This document shows, in pieces, positions 1 through 11,800 of a DNA stretch of 64,000 bases. This DNA is from Cryptomeria japonica (Eukaryota; Streptophyta; Pinopsida; Cupressales; Cupressaceae): the NCBI RefSeq assembly GCF_030272615.1, contig NC_081411.1:832740160-832804159 (forward strand), in the 5' to 3' direction. Position numbers and translations under genes: made by a program. Every line of letters starts with the position of its first letter. Within the stretch, counting starts at the first letter, position 1. Below the pieces are notes generated by a model. That model did not search any database. It was not told the DNA's origin and saw only the letters and a list, made by a program, of their open reading frames with translations.

Positions 1-418
1 CTCGTGAGTATTCATGTTCCTGTGGGTCACCTAGCATAACACAACTTGCTATCATGTCTATTCGATGACCTCTCTCTCTCTCTCCTTCTCATGGATCACC
101 TAGCATAACATAACTTGCTATCCCATGGATCCATGTCTTCCCTTTTCTCTTCCCCATGAGCTCATAGCTTTTCTATTTGTGGATCATAATTCATCATTTG
201 ATGTATGATCTTGCTCTTTTTATATGATCACTTGTGTTCTTGTGATAGCATTTTGTGAATGATATTAGTGGGTGAGACATTTGATTATTGGTGTCTCTTC
301 AACTAGCCTTTTTGTTTTTAGTGCTAACCCCTTGTATTCTGTGTCTTTTGTCTTTGTTTGGATTTTTTGTCTTTGTCTTGTTTTGTGTGTCCTTGCATGT
401 GATTGTGTTAGTTAATAT
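1..418 (+). repeat. 3' non-coding end of gypsy-like relic Z, left part
   Basis: No coding sequence is visible. A roughly 30-bp direct repeat (25-53 and 93-122, both containing CACCTAGCATAAC) flanks a short CT-rich run. The stretch ends where element A begins, and on the far side of A the sequence runs into a polypurine tract and LTR start (14138-14154). I therefore infer that this is the 3' untranslated part of an older gypsy-like element that A entered. No second copy is in the window to prove it. Confidence 0.45.
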
Positions 419-1526
419 TGTTGGCTTGATGATGATTGTAATAATTAACTTCATCATATGTTGTCATTGATAAAACACATACACACACATATGTTCATAT
501 TGTCTATCGGTGTGACTTGAAAGTTATTTATATTACAATCGGTATACTAGAGGTTTATATCTAACTGGTACATGGTGACAATCAGTATATGCATGGAGAC
601 AACCACTGGTTATATTTAACTCAACATCAACATGATGATCCAGTGGAGATTATCAAAGGAGCATCTAAGGATAAATGGTTTATATGTTTAACTCCAACCG
701 GTATTGATTGTTCCAACCGATATTCATTGATTATGTGATGAGTTATCACTAGTCGTGATGAGTTATCCTTACCGAGAATTTTTGGCAGTATTTTCATGAT
801 GCATTATGATTGTTTGACTAGATACACTGCACCTAGGTAATTGTGATGTGATTTCTAGAGGCCGACATGAAATCTAAATTTCTATATATTGACATCACAA
901 TGAATTATTTTGTATGAGTGAAGGAGATATGTTATGTGCGAATGAAGAAGTATTAAGTTGCAGAGTATGATGGTAAAGAAGTGATGAGTGTCTAGAATAG
1001 GATCTATACAAGCAAGTTGTGCTACTACTAGATCACACTACCTGTTATTTTCTAATCATTGCAATAGTCAAATCCCCTAACTGGGTAAGCTCTAACAAGA
1101 TTCATTGTACAAATACTCTAACCAAGTGATCCATTAGTTTGGATTCATAAATCCTCCACCGAGGTTACTCCTTATAGGGTACTACCTTTTACAGGGTATA
1201 GCTTTTAACTAAGCTTCGGGATCTTTAATAGGATTCGCTCCTAGCATAGCACTTTGTAGACCTTAACTGGTCAGTTATCTATTACCGCAGATAGCTAACT
1301 TGTGAGTCCCATCTCACCATGGTTTTTACATATTTGGGTTTTCCACGTATAAACACTTGTGTTATGGTGGATGTTTTACTTATTGTGGATGATGTTATAT
1401 CATTTTGGATTACATGCATATTGTTTAACAAACTTGTTAAGTATTTCTACCAGTCAGTGTTTAAAGTAGTTTTGTTTTTGGTGTCACTAATTTACTCCCC
1501 CCTCTTAGTGCTTTACAAGTCCATCA
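419..1526 (+). repeat. 5' LTR of element A
   Basis: It begins TGTTGGCTTG and ends CCATCA just before the primer site. It matches 6324-6473 joined to 13068-14005. The 5' copy has an extra short tandem duplication around 727-775 (GATGAGTTATC repeated) that the 3' copy lacks, and many of the other differences are C/T or G/A changes. The GTGGTTTTT-type block near 1320 and the CCCCCC/TCTTAG end near 1496 are shared with the other Copia LTRs here. Confidence 0.9.
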
Positions 1527-1528
1527 AT

Positions 1529-1540
1529 TGGTATCAGAGC
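1529..1540 (+). promoter_or_regulatory. Primer binding site of A (initiator Met tRNA type)
   Basis: TGGTATCAGAGC lies two bases after the LTR end. This is the usual plant Copia primer site, complementary to the initiator methionine tRNA. It fixes the orientation as plus and the class as Copia-like although pol is absent. Confidence 0.9.
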
Positions 1541-1588
1541 CTAACTTATTTAAATCCTAATCGCTTGGAAGTAAACCCTAAAGCTACC

Positions 1589-2572
1589 ATGGGGGATATG
1601 AGCTACTTTGAGATGGCTAGAGAGCTTGAGGCTAGTAGAAATGAGCTTGAAACCCTAAGGGTCAAACTGAAAGCTTCTCAAGTCAAAAGAAGAGAGCTAA
1701 TTGAACAACTCTTAGAAATATTTGATAATAGTTCTTCAGATGAGGCCAATATTGATGCTTTAGCCGAGGAAGTTGAAAAACTAAATAGTGAAAAGCTAAA
1801 TCTGAGGAGAGAGCTAGAAAGTCTTACTATCTGCATGAGTCAGGAACTAGAAGCCAGGAGAACTGTTGAAGATCTCATCAAGGAAAGAGATCATGAGATT
1901 TCCAAGATCAAGCAAGAGAATGCTACTTTGCATGAGCATTTGAATGCAGAGAGAGAAGAAAAAGAGAACTTACAGCTAGATCTTGAATTAGCATCATCTC
2001 TGAGAGAGAACCTGTCAAAACATAATGAAGATCTCACCAAATAGCTCACTAAAGCAAATGGGAAATTGGAAAAGTTCAATAGAAGTTCTACCTTGCTTGA
2101 AGAACAAATTCAATCACAAAGGATGAATGGTGATACCTCTGGACTTGGTTTTCACACATCTGAAAAAGGAGAATCTTCCAATACCAAGAGCAACACTCAT
2201 AAGAATAAATCTGCTTCTAAGGCCAAAAAGCCTACCGATAAGAAGGTCTTTAAACCTAATGGAAATGCAAGATACAAAACAAATTCTAGGTATGTATCCA
2301 AGAAATTTGAAGGTCATTGCTTCACATGCAAAATGTATGGACATAGATCGGTTGAATGTAGATATGGAGCAAATAATCTTGTACCGCATATGCATCCAAG
2401 ACCAAATGGCAACCAGATGCGAAACTATGATAACTGGGGTAACATGTACTGGCAAAGACCCTATGGCAACCAGTTTAATCCATTTGAGATGGAAAAGGTA
2501 ACAAATGTCATTTGCACCATCTGTAACAACTTTGGGCACATGGTAAGAGAATTTGACTGCATGAAATTTTGA
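1589..2572 (+). pseudogene. Element A ORF1: coiled-coil plus zinc-knuckle Gag-like protein
   Basis: ATG at 1589 is the first ATG after the primer site that opens the frame. The N-terminal 150 residues are Glu/Lys/Leu-rich heptad-like coiled coil. After a TAG at 2042 the same frame continues through a basic linker (GDTSGLGF, then Ser/Lys-rich) to a CX2CX4HX4C knuckle (CFTCKMYGHRSVEC) and a degenerate second one (CTICNNFGH, last Cys misplaced). Zinc knuckles of this kind bind RNA in retrotransposon nucleocapsids. No UBN2-type Copia capsid domain is recognisable. Element B's ORF1 is a paralogue: it shares GDTSG-GF and the RREL motif. Broken by one in-frame stop. Its role as an RNA-binding packaging protein is inferred. 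Confidence 0.75.
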
Positions 2573-2933
2573 TAACTTTCTGTCAATTGGTTATCAACCA
2601 GTTTTACATCTGTAAAATTTGTATGTATCATTAAGTGGTGTAATTAGGGTTTGTAACCCTAACAGGTGAGCATTTCATGCAGTAGGTAAAAAGGATAAAA
2701 GCGAGTTTTCACTTTGTTATTTTTACCCTAACGCATATGAGAAAGAATTTTTGAGCACTTGTAGAGCCAAAAAAAAGGATTGTTAGCTAATTTTAGTCGA
2801 AGTTGTATTGTGATTTGAAGGTTGGTGAAGACTGAACTAGTGCACACTTGAGTATTCAACTGGTAAACGAGGCAGTGCGCGTAAAATAAGGTATTTCTTT
2901 GAAAAATCCTGCTTCAAATCTAGTTTATCTGAA
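2573..2933 (+). other. Spacer between ORF1 and ORF2 of A
   Basis: There are 361 bases without a reading frame. It is weakly similar in position and base composition to the spacer in B, where a TATA-like element precedes ORF2. Here I see only AT-rich sequence and no convincing TATA box. Confidence 0.5.
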
Positions 2934-5900
2934 ATGACATCGTCTTCTAAACTAGTAGAGAAATTGATGATTACATCTGAACCTATGGAAGCTGTAAAAG
3001 TGGAATAGATTGTGTCTTATAATGCTTTATCATAAATTCCTAGTGATGTCATAGTGAAAGGAGATTTTTCCAGCTACATTGATTGGAAGATTGAGGATTT
3101 AGGATCATTGTCGATATATTCTTAGTTGAAATCTCTTTGCGATGAAAACGGAAAGATTCAACCAGAATATACTAGGGTTTATGAGAAGGGTTTCCATAAT
3201 GTAGCATATTTTCTTGAAGATTTTGAAGAGGAACATATCCGAATTATTCTGAGTCGTGTTCATGGGAGAAACATGTATTTAGAAAGGACTCATACTATAA
3301 CCAAGGAAGCTATTCAAGTTGTAAGTGGTTTTTACTCAACCGATGAAGTACCTAAGTTGAGGCATATTTGAAAAGAGATAGTAAACACTCTAACCGGATC
3401 AACCTCTGATGGGCATGCTTTTTCTATCAATAACATCAAGGACCCAATGGTAAAGTTGGCATCTATGGTTATAGGCTACCGAGTATTCTATTATAGTAGA
3501 TTGAATAATGTTCTATCTGCAGCAGTGCATATTGCTTATAAAATGATAGCTAAAAATGCTAATTATGACCTATGTGAGGCCATAAGGAGCCAATTATTGT
3601 TGAATCTTTAGTCTATCAAGAAGGATAGCAGTCAAAAGTTTAAATTTGGATAGTTGTTGATCGGTCTATTCTTTTATTTCTAGAATTTCATACCGGGAAT
3701 TGGTGATCTTGAATGGTCTAAGGATCTATCGATATCTGCCTAGATTAAGAACAACTTCAAAGCTGTGAAGAACACCTTCTCTACTGCCATGAATAAATAT
3801 TTCAATGAATTTCAGAAGAAAATGAGTATGAGAGTAAGATTGCCTGAGGATGTGGTAAAACACTTCGCTAAGGACATTATTTTCACAGTTACCACTAATT
3901 TTTGTTTAATGGAGGCTATTGAGCCTAGATTAGAAGAAATGGAAGACATGAGTTATGAGGTCACCTATGACTTATTGATCTGTTATGCCAATAACCTGTT
4001 GGCATCTCTAGTGGACAAAAAGAAGGCAAGATTGGATACAGTTGAAGTTAAAACTGCAACAGCTGAAACTAGTAGTGTTCCATCCATAAGTGGTAAAGGT
4101 AAGAAGAAGAAGGTTGAGAAAGCACCTCCGGTAATAAAAAGTACAAGAGTGACATGAAGTGTCCAAACCAAAAAGGAACCGGTACCTAAAGTATATGCAA
4201 AGAAGGAGACTGCATCAAATAAAAGAGGTCGGAAATTAATTCCAAGCAAAATCTGAAGGTACTGATACTGAGGAGGAACCCAAGAAAATGAAAGCAACTG
4301 GTAAAGCAGCCAAGCAAGTGAAGGAAGTGCCAAAGGCAACTGTGCCTTTTGATATCTTAACTTACAAGCCTGACACTACCTTTGAGAGAACAATGAAGAC
4401 ATTAGGAAGAAACAAATTTGATAATGTCAAAGATCATTTTGATTCGTTCAATGAAGATGAAAAGGAACAAATTATTCAACAAGTAATCAATTATTTGTGC
4501 CATTATAATAGATTACCTCATGAACTTGTAAAGGATATCTCTAATTCCTTGTATACTATTATTTTGAATAAATGGGAGGAAGCAATAAAGAAAGAAAAAG
4601 AAATCATAGATGATGTATTTGTACAATATTTTTCTGAGTTGTCAAAGGATGAGCTGAATGAATTAGTTGATAAGTACAAAGTTCATTTTGTTTACAAAAC
4701 AAGAAGATTGAAGCTGATTAGTGGAAATGTGCAACCTGTTGAGACTGAGACTTAGTAGATTGCTCGTAATATTGAACAGATGGAAGATCTTATACATTCC
4801 TCTAAGGATGAGAAAGATACTGTTGATCAACCTGAAATGGATGAGGAAGAAATTATGCAAGCTGATGTTGTCTATCCTATCAAGAAGAATGATGATACTA
4901 TTGTCCAACGAGTAATACTTATTGATGATATTGAGGATTCTATAGATCTATCTAGAGACATTATTGCACCAGATATGCAGTTACAGGAAATTTCAGATCC
5001 ATAGGTTACTTCAGTTGAGAAACCGACAACTCAACCAAGAGTGGATATTCCACCAGCAAAGGAACCACCAGTGAAACCCCAACTACTAGCGGTTTCACAG
5101 GACATTCAAAAGGAATCTGATGAAAAAGATGATAAACAGATTTCTGAACAAGAAATGGAGAAAGAACAAGAGAAAGAAGAGATTGTTAAGGAAACATCTT
5201 CTGAACCGGTAACATCATTAGTTTTACATCATACTGATGAAGATGATGATGACTCATTAGGCATATCAGGGCCTATAATTGTTGATAATATGAGTGCATC
5301 TGAAATGATGAAGATTGCAACTATCATGCAATCTAGGGCACACAAGAAGAGACTTAAAGAACAGAGAATGGAAGCTGAAACCATTTAGAATGTTGTGGAT
5401 ATTCTAACAAGTCTACTACCGGAAACTGCTACAGGGCATTTGACAACACCTATTAGCAAACTTTGTCAATTGGTTGCTGATGCATCTGACCAAATTAAGT
5501 CCCTAGAAGAAGCAACGCAAACTTATGTTGAGAAGAGTTACATGAAGAAGCATGGAGAGAAGCTTATGAAAGAGATTGATACAGGAAAAAATTATCTGTC
5601 TCTTAATAAAGTTTTATTAAGAAAAGCTATTGAAATGGGAGGGAAGTATCTTGCTTCTACTTCTAATGTTTCATTCTTTTATTCTGATATCAATACCAAG
5701 CGAACTGAAATAGAGCAAGAGCTAGAGAACATATGCAATGCATATGTACTACTTCAAGATTTTATTTTTGCTTTTAGCAAATCTGTGGATGATTTGAAAA
5801 ATAGGTTAGATACCTATGATCTTGAAAAAGAAAAAAGACTCTGGTCACTAAATGATTTGAAGAGTCTACTCACATCCCAAGTGGACATACTGCAAAGAGC

Positions 5901-6093
5901 CTACAAGAATGCATAAGTTATTTTGGCTACTCTAGAAACCTGTACACTTGATTCAATGGAAGAGTTCCATACTCAGATTATGTCTACACTTGAGTTCACT
6001 GAGAACTTGCTGGAGACATGGGAACATGCTTTATCTCAGTTGAAAAGAAACTTTAATGCTATTTTTATGAGGCTAGCAATGCATGAATCTTGA
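2934..6093 (+). pseudogene. Element A ORF2: large protein of unknown family, decayed
   Basis: ATG at 2934, expected final stop TGA at 6091, about 1050 codons. I do not recognise the family. The N-terminal third is globular and contains RIILSRVHG, then TITKEA and VVSGF (about 3240-3340), a region that aligns by eye with RIVLSRVHG, KITKEV and VTGLP in B. The middle is Lys/Glu/Pro-rich and looks disordered. The C-terminal part (about 5395-6090) is helical and coiled-coil-like. It has at least 14 internal stops (3006, 3033, 3123, 3369, 3609, 3651, 3681, 3741, 4155, 4753, 4756, 5002, 5386, 5914) and one frame change between 4157 and 4288. Ten of the fourteen stops are TAG. It sits where pol would lie in a Copia element, but no polymerase, integrase or protease motif is present. 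Confidence 0.75.
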
Positions 6094-6141
6094 TTCAGTT
6101 TTTCAAGTTTTTGTATATATAAAACATTTTGATACAAAATT

Positions 6142-6144
<3 letters not shown>

Positions 6145-6193
<49 letters not shown>
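6145..6193. repeat. (TA)n microsatellite
   Basis: About 24 TA units lie in the 3' untranslated region of A, just downstream of ORF2. Confidence 0.95.
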
Positions 6194-6195
<2 letters not shown>

Positions 6196-6218
6196 CTTTT
6201 CAATTTGGCATTGTTGTC

Positions 6219-6323
6219 AAAGGGGGAGTATATGTATATGTGTATAAAAAAAATTTGTAAGCACACTTAACGGTATTACTGTAAAATTTTCTAAGTGTTC
6301 CCATCAATAACAAAGGGGAAGAT
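6219..6323 (+). promoter_or_regulatory. Polypurine tracts of A (upstream and terminal)
   Basis: AAAGGGGGAG near 6219-6228 and AAAGGGGAAGA at 6313-6323. The second directly abuts the LTR start TGTTGG, where plus-strand DNA synthesis is primed in LTR elements. The duplicate about 95 bases upstream recurs in B and C. The terminal tract of A carries a G-to-A change relative to B, C and D. Confidence 0.8.
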
Positions 6324-6473
6324 TGTTGGCTTGATGATGATTGTAATGATTAAATTCATCATATGTTGTCATTGATGAAACACATACACACACATATGTT
6401 GATATTGTCTACCGGTGTGACTTCAAATTTCTTTATATTAAAACCAGTATACTAGAGGTTTATATCTAACCGG
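6324..6473 (+). repeat. 3' LTR of A, left part
   Basis: It starts TGTTGGCTTGATG like the 5' LTR and stops at ACCGG, the target duplication of B. It continues at 13068. Confidence 0.92.
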
Positions 6474-6744
6474 TGTTGGCATATGGACACTCCAATGAGA
6501 CATTGTGTGTGATTGAAGGTTTTGTCATTGATGGCAACCTTGCAATCCTATGGCACTGGCAAGACATCATACCGACAAAGCATTACACAAGCAAGACAGT
6601 GCACTGGCATCAACAAGATCACTCTACACCAGCACCGACATAGAAGAAAAGATGTATAGCAGCATAGAAGCCGATAGGATTTTTGATATGTAATATTTTG
6701 ATTATTATTGTAAGCGGACTTAGCAAATTGTAAAATGACTCTTG

Positions 6745-6754
6745 TATATAAAAG
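6745..6754 (+). promoter_or_regulatory. TATA box in the 5' LTR of B
   Basis: TATATAAAAG, kept unchanged in the 3' LTR (12531-12540). It is placed as expected for the U3 promoter of an LTR element. Confidence 0.7.
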
Positions 6755-6982
6755 AGATCATTGTAGACATTTAGAAGTGTAAGGAAGCGAGAAAAAAGAA
6801 AATTATTAGGCAGACCTAATGTGCAAATTATAGGTCAAGGGTATATGTAAAGAATAGAGTTAGAACTGGTACTGAATCTGGCATTGGAGATGCTATTGTA
6901 AAGCAGTACAAGTCTTTGGATTAGTATAATCCTCATTGTAAGTCAGTGTGACTTCTCATTGAGCAGTGAGCTCTAGGCAATT

Positions 6983-7004
6983 GGCCTTCCTGCATGTGCA
7001 GGCC
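6983..7004 (+). other. Conserved LTR hairpin (B), shared with C
   Basis: GGCC-TTC-CTGCA-TG-TGCAG-GCC can fold on itself. Together with the preceding GAGCAGTGAGCTCTAGGC (6961-6978) and the small palindrome AGTCAGTGTGACT (about 6941-6953) it is nearly identical in C (about 28095-28163) although the rest of the LTRs differs. Its position downstream of the TATA box puts it in the transcribed R/U5 leader. Confidence 0.6.
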
Positions 7005-7279
7005 CCTATTGTAAGTAATATTCTCTTATTGGCTAGTAAGTGAATATTGTGGGTCACAAATCCCACCGAGGTTTTTCCCACACTAGGTTTCCTCGTTAAA
7101 CATCTTGTGTTATGGTGTTCTTTTCATGTGGATGTTTTTGATTCTATTTATTGCATTAATTCTTGCATACCGGTATACTGCTATTTTATATTGTGCATGT
7201 TTTAATTTAAGAAATACTACTCACCGATTAGATACTGATTCACCCCCCCCCTCTCAGTATCTGTGGGAATCCTAACAAT

Positions 7280-7291
7280 TGGTATCAAAGC
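7280..7291 (+). promoter_or_regulatory. Primer binding site of B
   Basis: TGGTATCAAAGC has one G-to-A change from the usual TGGTATCAGAGC. It lies two bases after the LTR. Confidence 0.88.
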
Positions 7292-7349
7292 CCGGTCCTC
7301 TATTTTTCAGAAGCCTAACAGCTTGAGGAAGATCTTGACACCAGTAAAG

Positions 7350-8508
7350 ATGGAAAATCTGATGAAGCAACTTGAAGGAGCTCTTACTAACTATGATGCA
7401 GAGAAGTTGAAAAATATCAAATTAGAAGATGATTTAAGAGCAGCTCAGGATATCATTTAGGCACTTCAAGAAAATCTTACTGTTACAAGAAATAAGAGAA
7501 GAGAACTTTGTGAAAAATTGCAAAATGAGAATGATGAAAAGGAATCACCTAATGATATGATAAGCAAGCTAAAACAAGAGATCATGACAACAAAAAATGA
7601 AATGCAGGATATGACTATGAGATTTTGCAAAGAAATTGAGGACAGAAAGAAGAATGAAGAAGAATTGACTAGAAGACTAAGTGATGCAGCAAATGAGAAC
7701 ACAAGACTTAGCTATGAAAATGACATGTTGAAGACAGATTTGATGCATACTCAGAATGACTCAAATGAACTAATGAGACAAAAAAAAATCTTGGAAAGGG
7801 AATTGGAAACTGCAAATCAACATAAAGAAAAATTTAAGAAAAGCTCAGAAGAACTTGGTACCTTATTGAAGAATCAAAAACCCAAAGGTGACACTTCTGG
7901 AATTGGCTTTGAAGTTGGAGAAAGCTCCGGTACTGCAAATACTCAGGATCACAACAAACTGGTAAGACCACCTAATGCTTATACATTCAATGGAAAATGC
8001 TTTAACTATAATAAATATGGTCATAGGGAAAATGAATGTAGATCTAGGAATTATCAGAATATCAATCCACCCATAGGTCAATGTTCCAAATGCAACAAAG
8101 TTGGTCATAACTCTGAAAAACTGCAAAATGAATGTGAGATGTTATGTTTGTGGAAGCTTTGGACATCTATCTAATCAATGCAGAACACAAACTAGCATAG
8201 GTTATGGGAAAGCTATTCAGAAAAATAATGTAACTTGTTATGCATGTAACAAGATTGGGCATATTGCTAAATTTTGTAGAAGTAAAGGTACACCGGTAGA
8301 CAACAAAAGTGCTAGCTTGAAAGGTAAAGAAAAAGTTGAAGAGGTTAAGAAAGAATTCTCAAAGCAATGGATTAGAAAAGCTGATCTAAATATTGGGAAT
8401 ACTCCTCCACCAGTAGAACCAACGAATGCTTCACCGGAAGGACAGAGTGATGCTTCACCGGCAGGACAAAGCAGTGCTCCACCGGTAGGAAGTTCTTCAT
8501 CTAATTGA
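7350..8508 (+). pseudogene. Element B ORF1: coiled-coil protein with four zinc knuckles
   Basis: ATG at 7350 lies shortly after the primer site. Residues about 1-170 form a Glu/Lys/Asn-rich coiled coil. They are followed by GDTSGIGF and zinc knuckles in the order CFNYNKYGHRENEC (second Cys is Tyr), CSKCNKVGH, CYVCGSFGHLSNQC and CYACNKIGHIAKFC, then a tail with repeated Ala-Ser-Pro-Glu/Ala-Gly-Gln units. A TAG at 7458 and a frame change near 8120, between knuckles two and three, break it. It is a paralogue of A ORF1 but longer at the C end. A nucleic-acid-binding Gag-like role is inferred from the knuckles; no capsid domain was recognised. Confidence 0.78.
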
Positions 8509-8664
8509 AGAAAATTTTCTTGAGGGTTTGGCAATCTAATGACACATGTGCTATTATTCCCTCAGTCAGAGATAAGAAGTTGAAAATCACTTATTACCAG
8601 TAAACAATGTTAAGTGAATACTTAACCGCCATGCAATTAATGTGGTAGATAGCAAAAAAGACTT

Positions 8665-8673
8665 TATAAAATA
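8665..8673 (+). promoter_or_regulatory. Possible internal promoter of B ORF2
   Basis: TATAAAATA lies 145 bases before the ATG of ORF2. The intervening 120 bases look like a plant 5' untranslated leader with no upstream ATG that I can see, ending in AATCATGGC. This is inference from layout; an LTR-driven spliced or readthrough transcript is the alternative. Confidence 0.35.
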
Positions 8674-8809
8674 AGGTTTTGGCTCCATTTCATTTCACCG
8701 TGATTTCAAACTTTCAGAGAGCGCGAAGATTCCGAGCTAAGGCATTTCGAGCAAGAAGCAAGCACACTCCAAGCAATCATCCATCTAAGATAGAAAAAGG
8801 TATTTAATC

Positions 8810-11800
8810 ATGGCATCCACCTCTGCAATTGAATACATAGCGAACCCTATTGTTGTGGAAGTAATTAAAAGACCTAGGTCTGTATTTCAGTTGGTCCCCG
8901 AAATAGCAAAGAAGGATGATACCTTAGGTGCATTTTCTCAAATCCCTAAAGGTGTTGTATATGCTGAAGACCCTAGAATGTATATTCACTGCAATATTGA
9001 AGAGCTAGGAGACGAGGAAATCAAAACCATGTATAAAATCGAGATATGTGATGATACCGGCAATGTTAAAACTAAACACAAGGTTATTGAAACCCTAGGA
9101 TTCACAGAAATCCTTAGCATTCTTGAATTTCCTAAGGATGTGATTAGGATAGTGTTAAGCAGAGTTCATGGAGAATTTTTTTGGTTAGATGCAATTCATA
9201 AGATCACCAAGGAAGTGGTAAAGGCTGTCACAGGGTTACCGGCCACCGGTAAAAGACCAGACAAAAACAAGAAAGTTTCAAATGATTTAGTCATAGACCT
9301 AATAGGTGCAACATTTGATAAAATATCTCTAAGGGTTAACGATGTAAAGGATACAAATGTGAGATTCTTAAGTATGATATTAGGTTACAAAGCCACTCAT
9401 GCCAATAGACTTAACTCAATTTCAAGTTTATGCATTAAGAGTGCTTATGATATGGTAACAGACAATGCAAAAATTGACATCTTTGAATGGTTAAAGGATG
9501 AACTGATAGACAACCTTGGAAAGATAAAGAAGGATAAGAAAGGAACTTTTAGATTTGGAAATCTGGTAGTATGTCTAATGCTTCATATAACAAAATAGGT
9601 TCCCGATATAGGATATAAAGAACTAGGATATGACATACCGGTAGGAAAGCAACTGACAGAACTGTTCAATACCATGGGTGAGAACAAGGAAAACAACATT
9701 CATGACTTTTTCCAAGCACTAAAGACAAAAATGAAGAAAAGGACAAGGTCATCTCAGAAAATTGTAGATAAATACAAAGATGATATATGCTTTGTTATTA
9801 AAAAGAATGAAATATGGATGGAAGCAGTCATCCCAAGGACAATCTGGGTAACAGAAATGGGCTATGAGACAGATGACCACATAGTTGAAACTTATGCCAA
9901 AGCACTTTTGGAAGCCCCCAATGAACCTAAGGAGGAAGTATTTGGTAGTGCTGAAACAATAGAAAAACAAATACAATCCAAGAAAAGAGTGAAGAAGGTA
10001 GAGGCATTTGTGAGAAAAGGATCCAGATAAGCAAAAGTCATTAAGGAAGATGTATTAAAGAAAACTGGCATAATTGAAGATGAGTTGGCAGCCCCACAAC
10101 CTGAAGCTCATCTATCACCGGTAGGTACTTCTTCGGAAGGAGACATGCTAGCAACCTTTAAAAGAGTTGTTAGGAAAAGAGATCCCTCACCGATAACCAC
10201 TCCTTCACCTAGAAGGACAAGGCAGAAGCAACAAGCTGTGAGATCTCCGGTCAGAAAGGTCACACCTAAAAAGAAGCTGACTCCTAAGAAAAAGAAAAAG
10301 ACAAAAACTGACTTGGCACCTATAGAAACTTTGCTAAATGAGATCACAGAGGAAGGAAAACTGAAAAACATAGGGAAAATTTATGACACCCTATCTGCTG
10401 ATGAGAAAGGGCAAGTTGAGGAGAGTGTAATACTGCATATGGACATGTTCAAAAAAAATTTGATGGAAGTCATAAATGAAATTCCTGATGATTTATACAA
10501 AAGACTTAAGGCCAGAAGGCAAGGAGTAATTGAATTAGACAAGAAAATAAAAATAGAAAAACTACTTGCTGTATATCCGATAAACTCCCCAAAGGAAATT
10601 GATGACCTGATAGCTTAGGCAAACCAGATAGTTTTCTCCACTACACACTAGCATATTTCACTAATGGCAGGAAGACTTACAGAAGTTTCAGAGGAAACAG
10701 AAGATGGTTGGGACATATTTTTGGTTGAAAAAGAAAAACAAGAAGAATACAGGAATCCCAAGCCTATTAAGGTATATCAGAAGGATAAGGACAAAGGGAA
10801 AGGCAAAATTGGTGGACCTCCAAGCATAAAGGTTAAAGACAACCTACCTCCACCTGTAAAATTACAACCCTTGAAAACCAACCGGCAGCTAAAAGCATGG
10901 ATGTAGAGGATAGCAATCCAAATCCTGAAGTCCTATACACTGTAAATGTTGATACCCAAAAGATCAACATAACAGTTGATAAAGATACAACTAAAAAATC
11001 AGATATGGCTAAAGAGCCTCCGGTAATAGGAGATACAGAGCAACCGACAGAGGATACAGGGAAAAAGATGGAATCTGAGGCACAAACAAAGAAACCAACA
11101 GAGCTAAAGGCTCCGAAACAGGCTCACAAGGAAACAATGCCATCGGTAAGCAATGAAGCAGGAAAACCAGTGCTAAAGGAAATGCAGACACAAACTGACC
11201 TGCCAGAGGTCAATACAAGCATGGTCACTTCCACCAATACTCAATTTGTTGGGTCATCATCAAAGACAACAAATGTGACTGAGGTATTACTTGAATCCAT
11301 TAAGAAAATAACTGACTACAGTTCACAAGCTTACAAAGCAATAGATGATTCAATACCAATTTTGAAGATAATTGCTCCTGATTGTAATATAGTTAATAAA
11401 GATTCTTTAGGACAGTTGGATACATTATGTAAATACATTTCTAGAAATATTGAGAAAATAAAGGAAGAATCTGTAAAGGACATGGTAGAAAAGGAGAAAC
11501 AAAAATTCTTTGAAGAAGAAATAAAGAAGTGTAATAGAGACTTTGACACACTTCTACCGGAGCTATGTAGCTTATTAAAAGAGTATAAAAACCTGTATAA
11601 AGACACATGCAAAACAAACTTCCTGACTGTAGATATTGACAAGAAAATAAGTAAGACACAGGAAGAGATAAACAAGCTTGCAGACAATTTTGTTAACTCA
11701 CCGGACTCACTATTTGTTTTTGAAGATAAGTTTGCGAATTTTGAGGAAGAATTGCTTAAACGGGAAAGAGAGAAAGAGACAATAATAAACAAGGCAAAAC

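Larger units (their letters stand above)
6474..7277 (+). repeat. 5' LTR of element B
   Basis: TGTTGGCATA at the start, CCTAACA at the end. It contains a TATA box (6745), a hairpin block at 6983-7004 shared with C, the GTTTTTCCCACA/TTTCCTC block, and a run of C followed by TCTCAG before the end. Confidence 0.94.

Noticed and set aside
2934-6093. Suppressed or reassigned TAG codons in A/B ORF2
   Set aside because: TAA and TGA stops and frame changes occur too, most TAGs differ in place between copies, and CAG-to-TAG deamination explains the excess.
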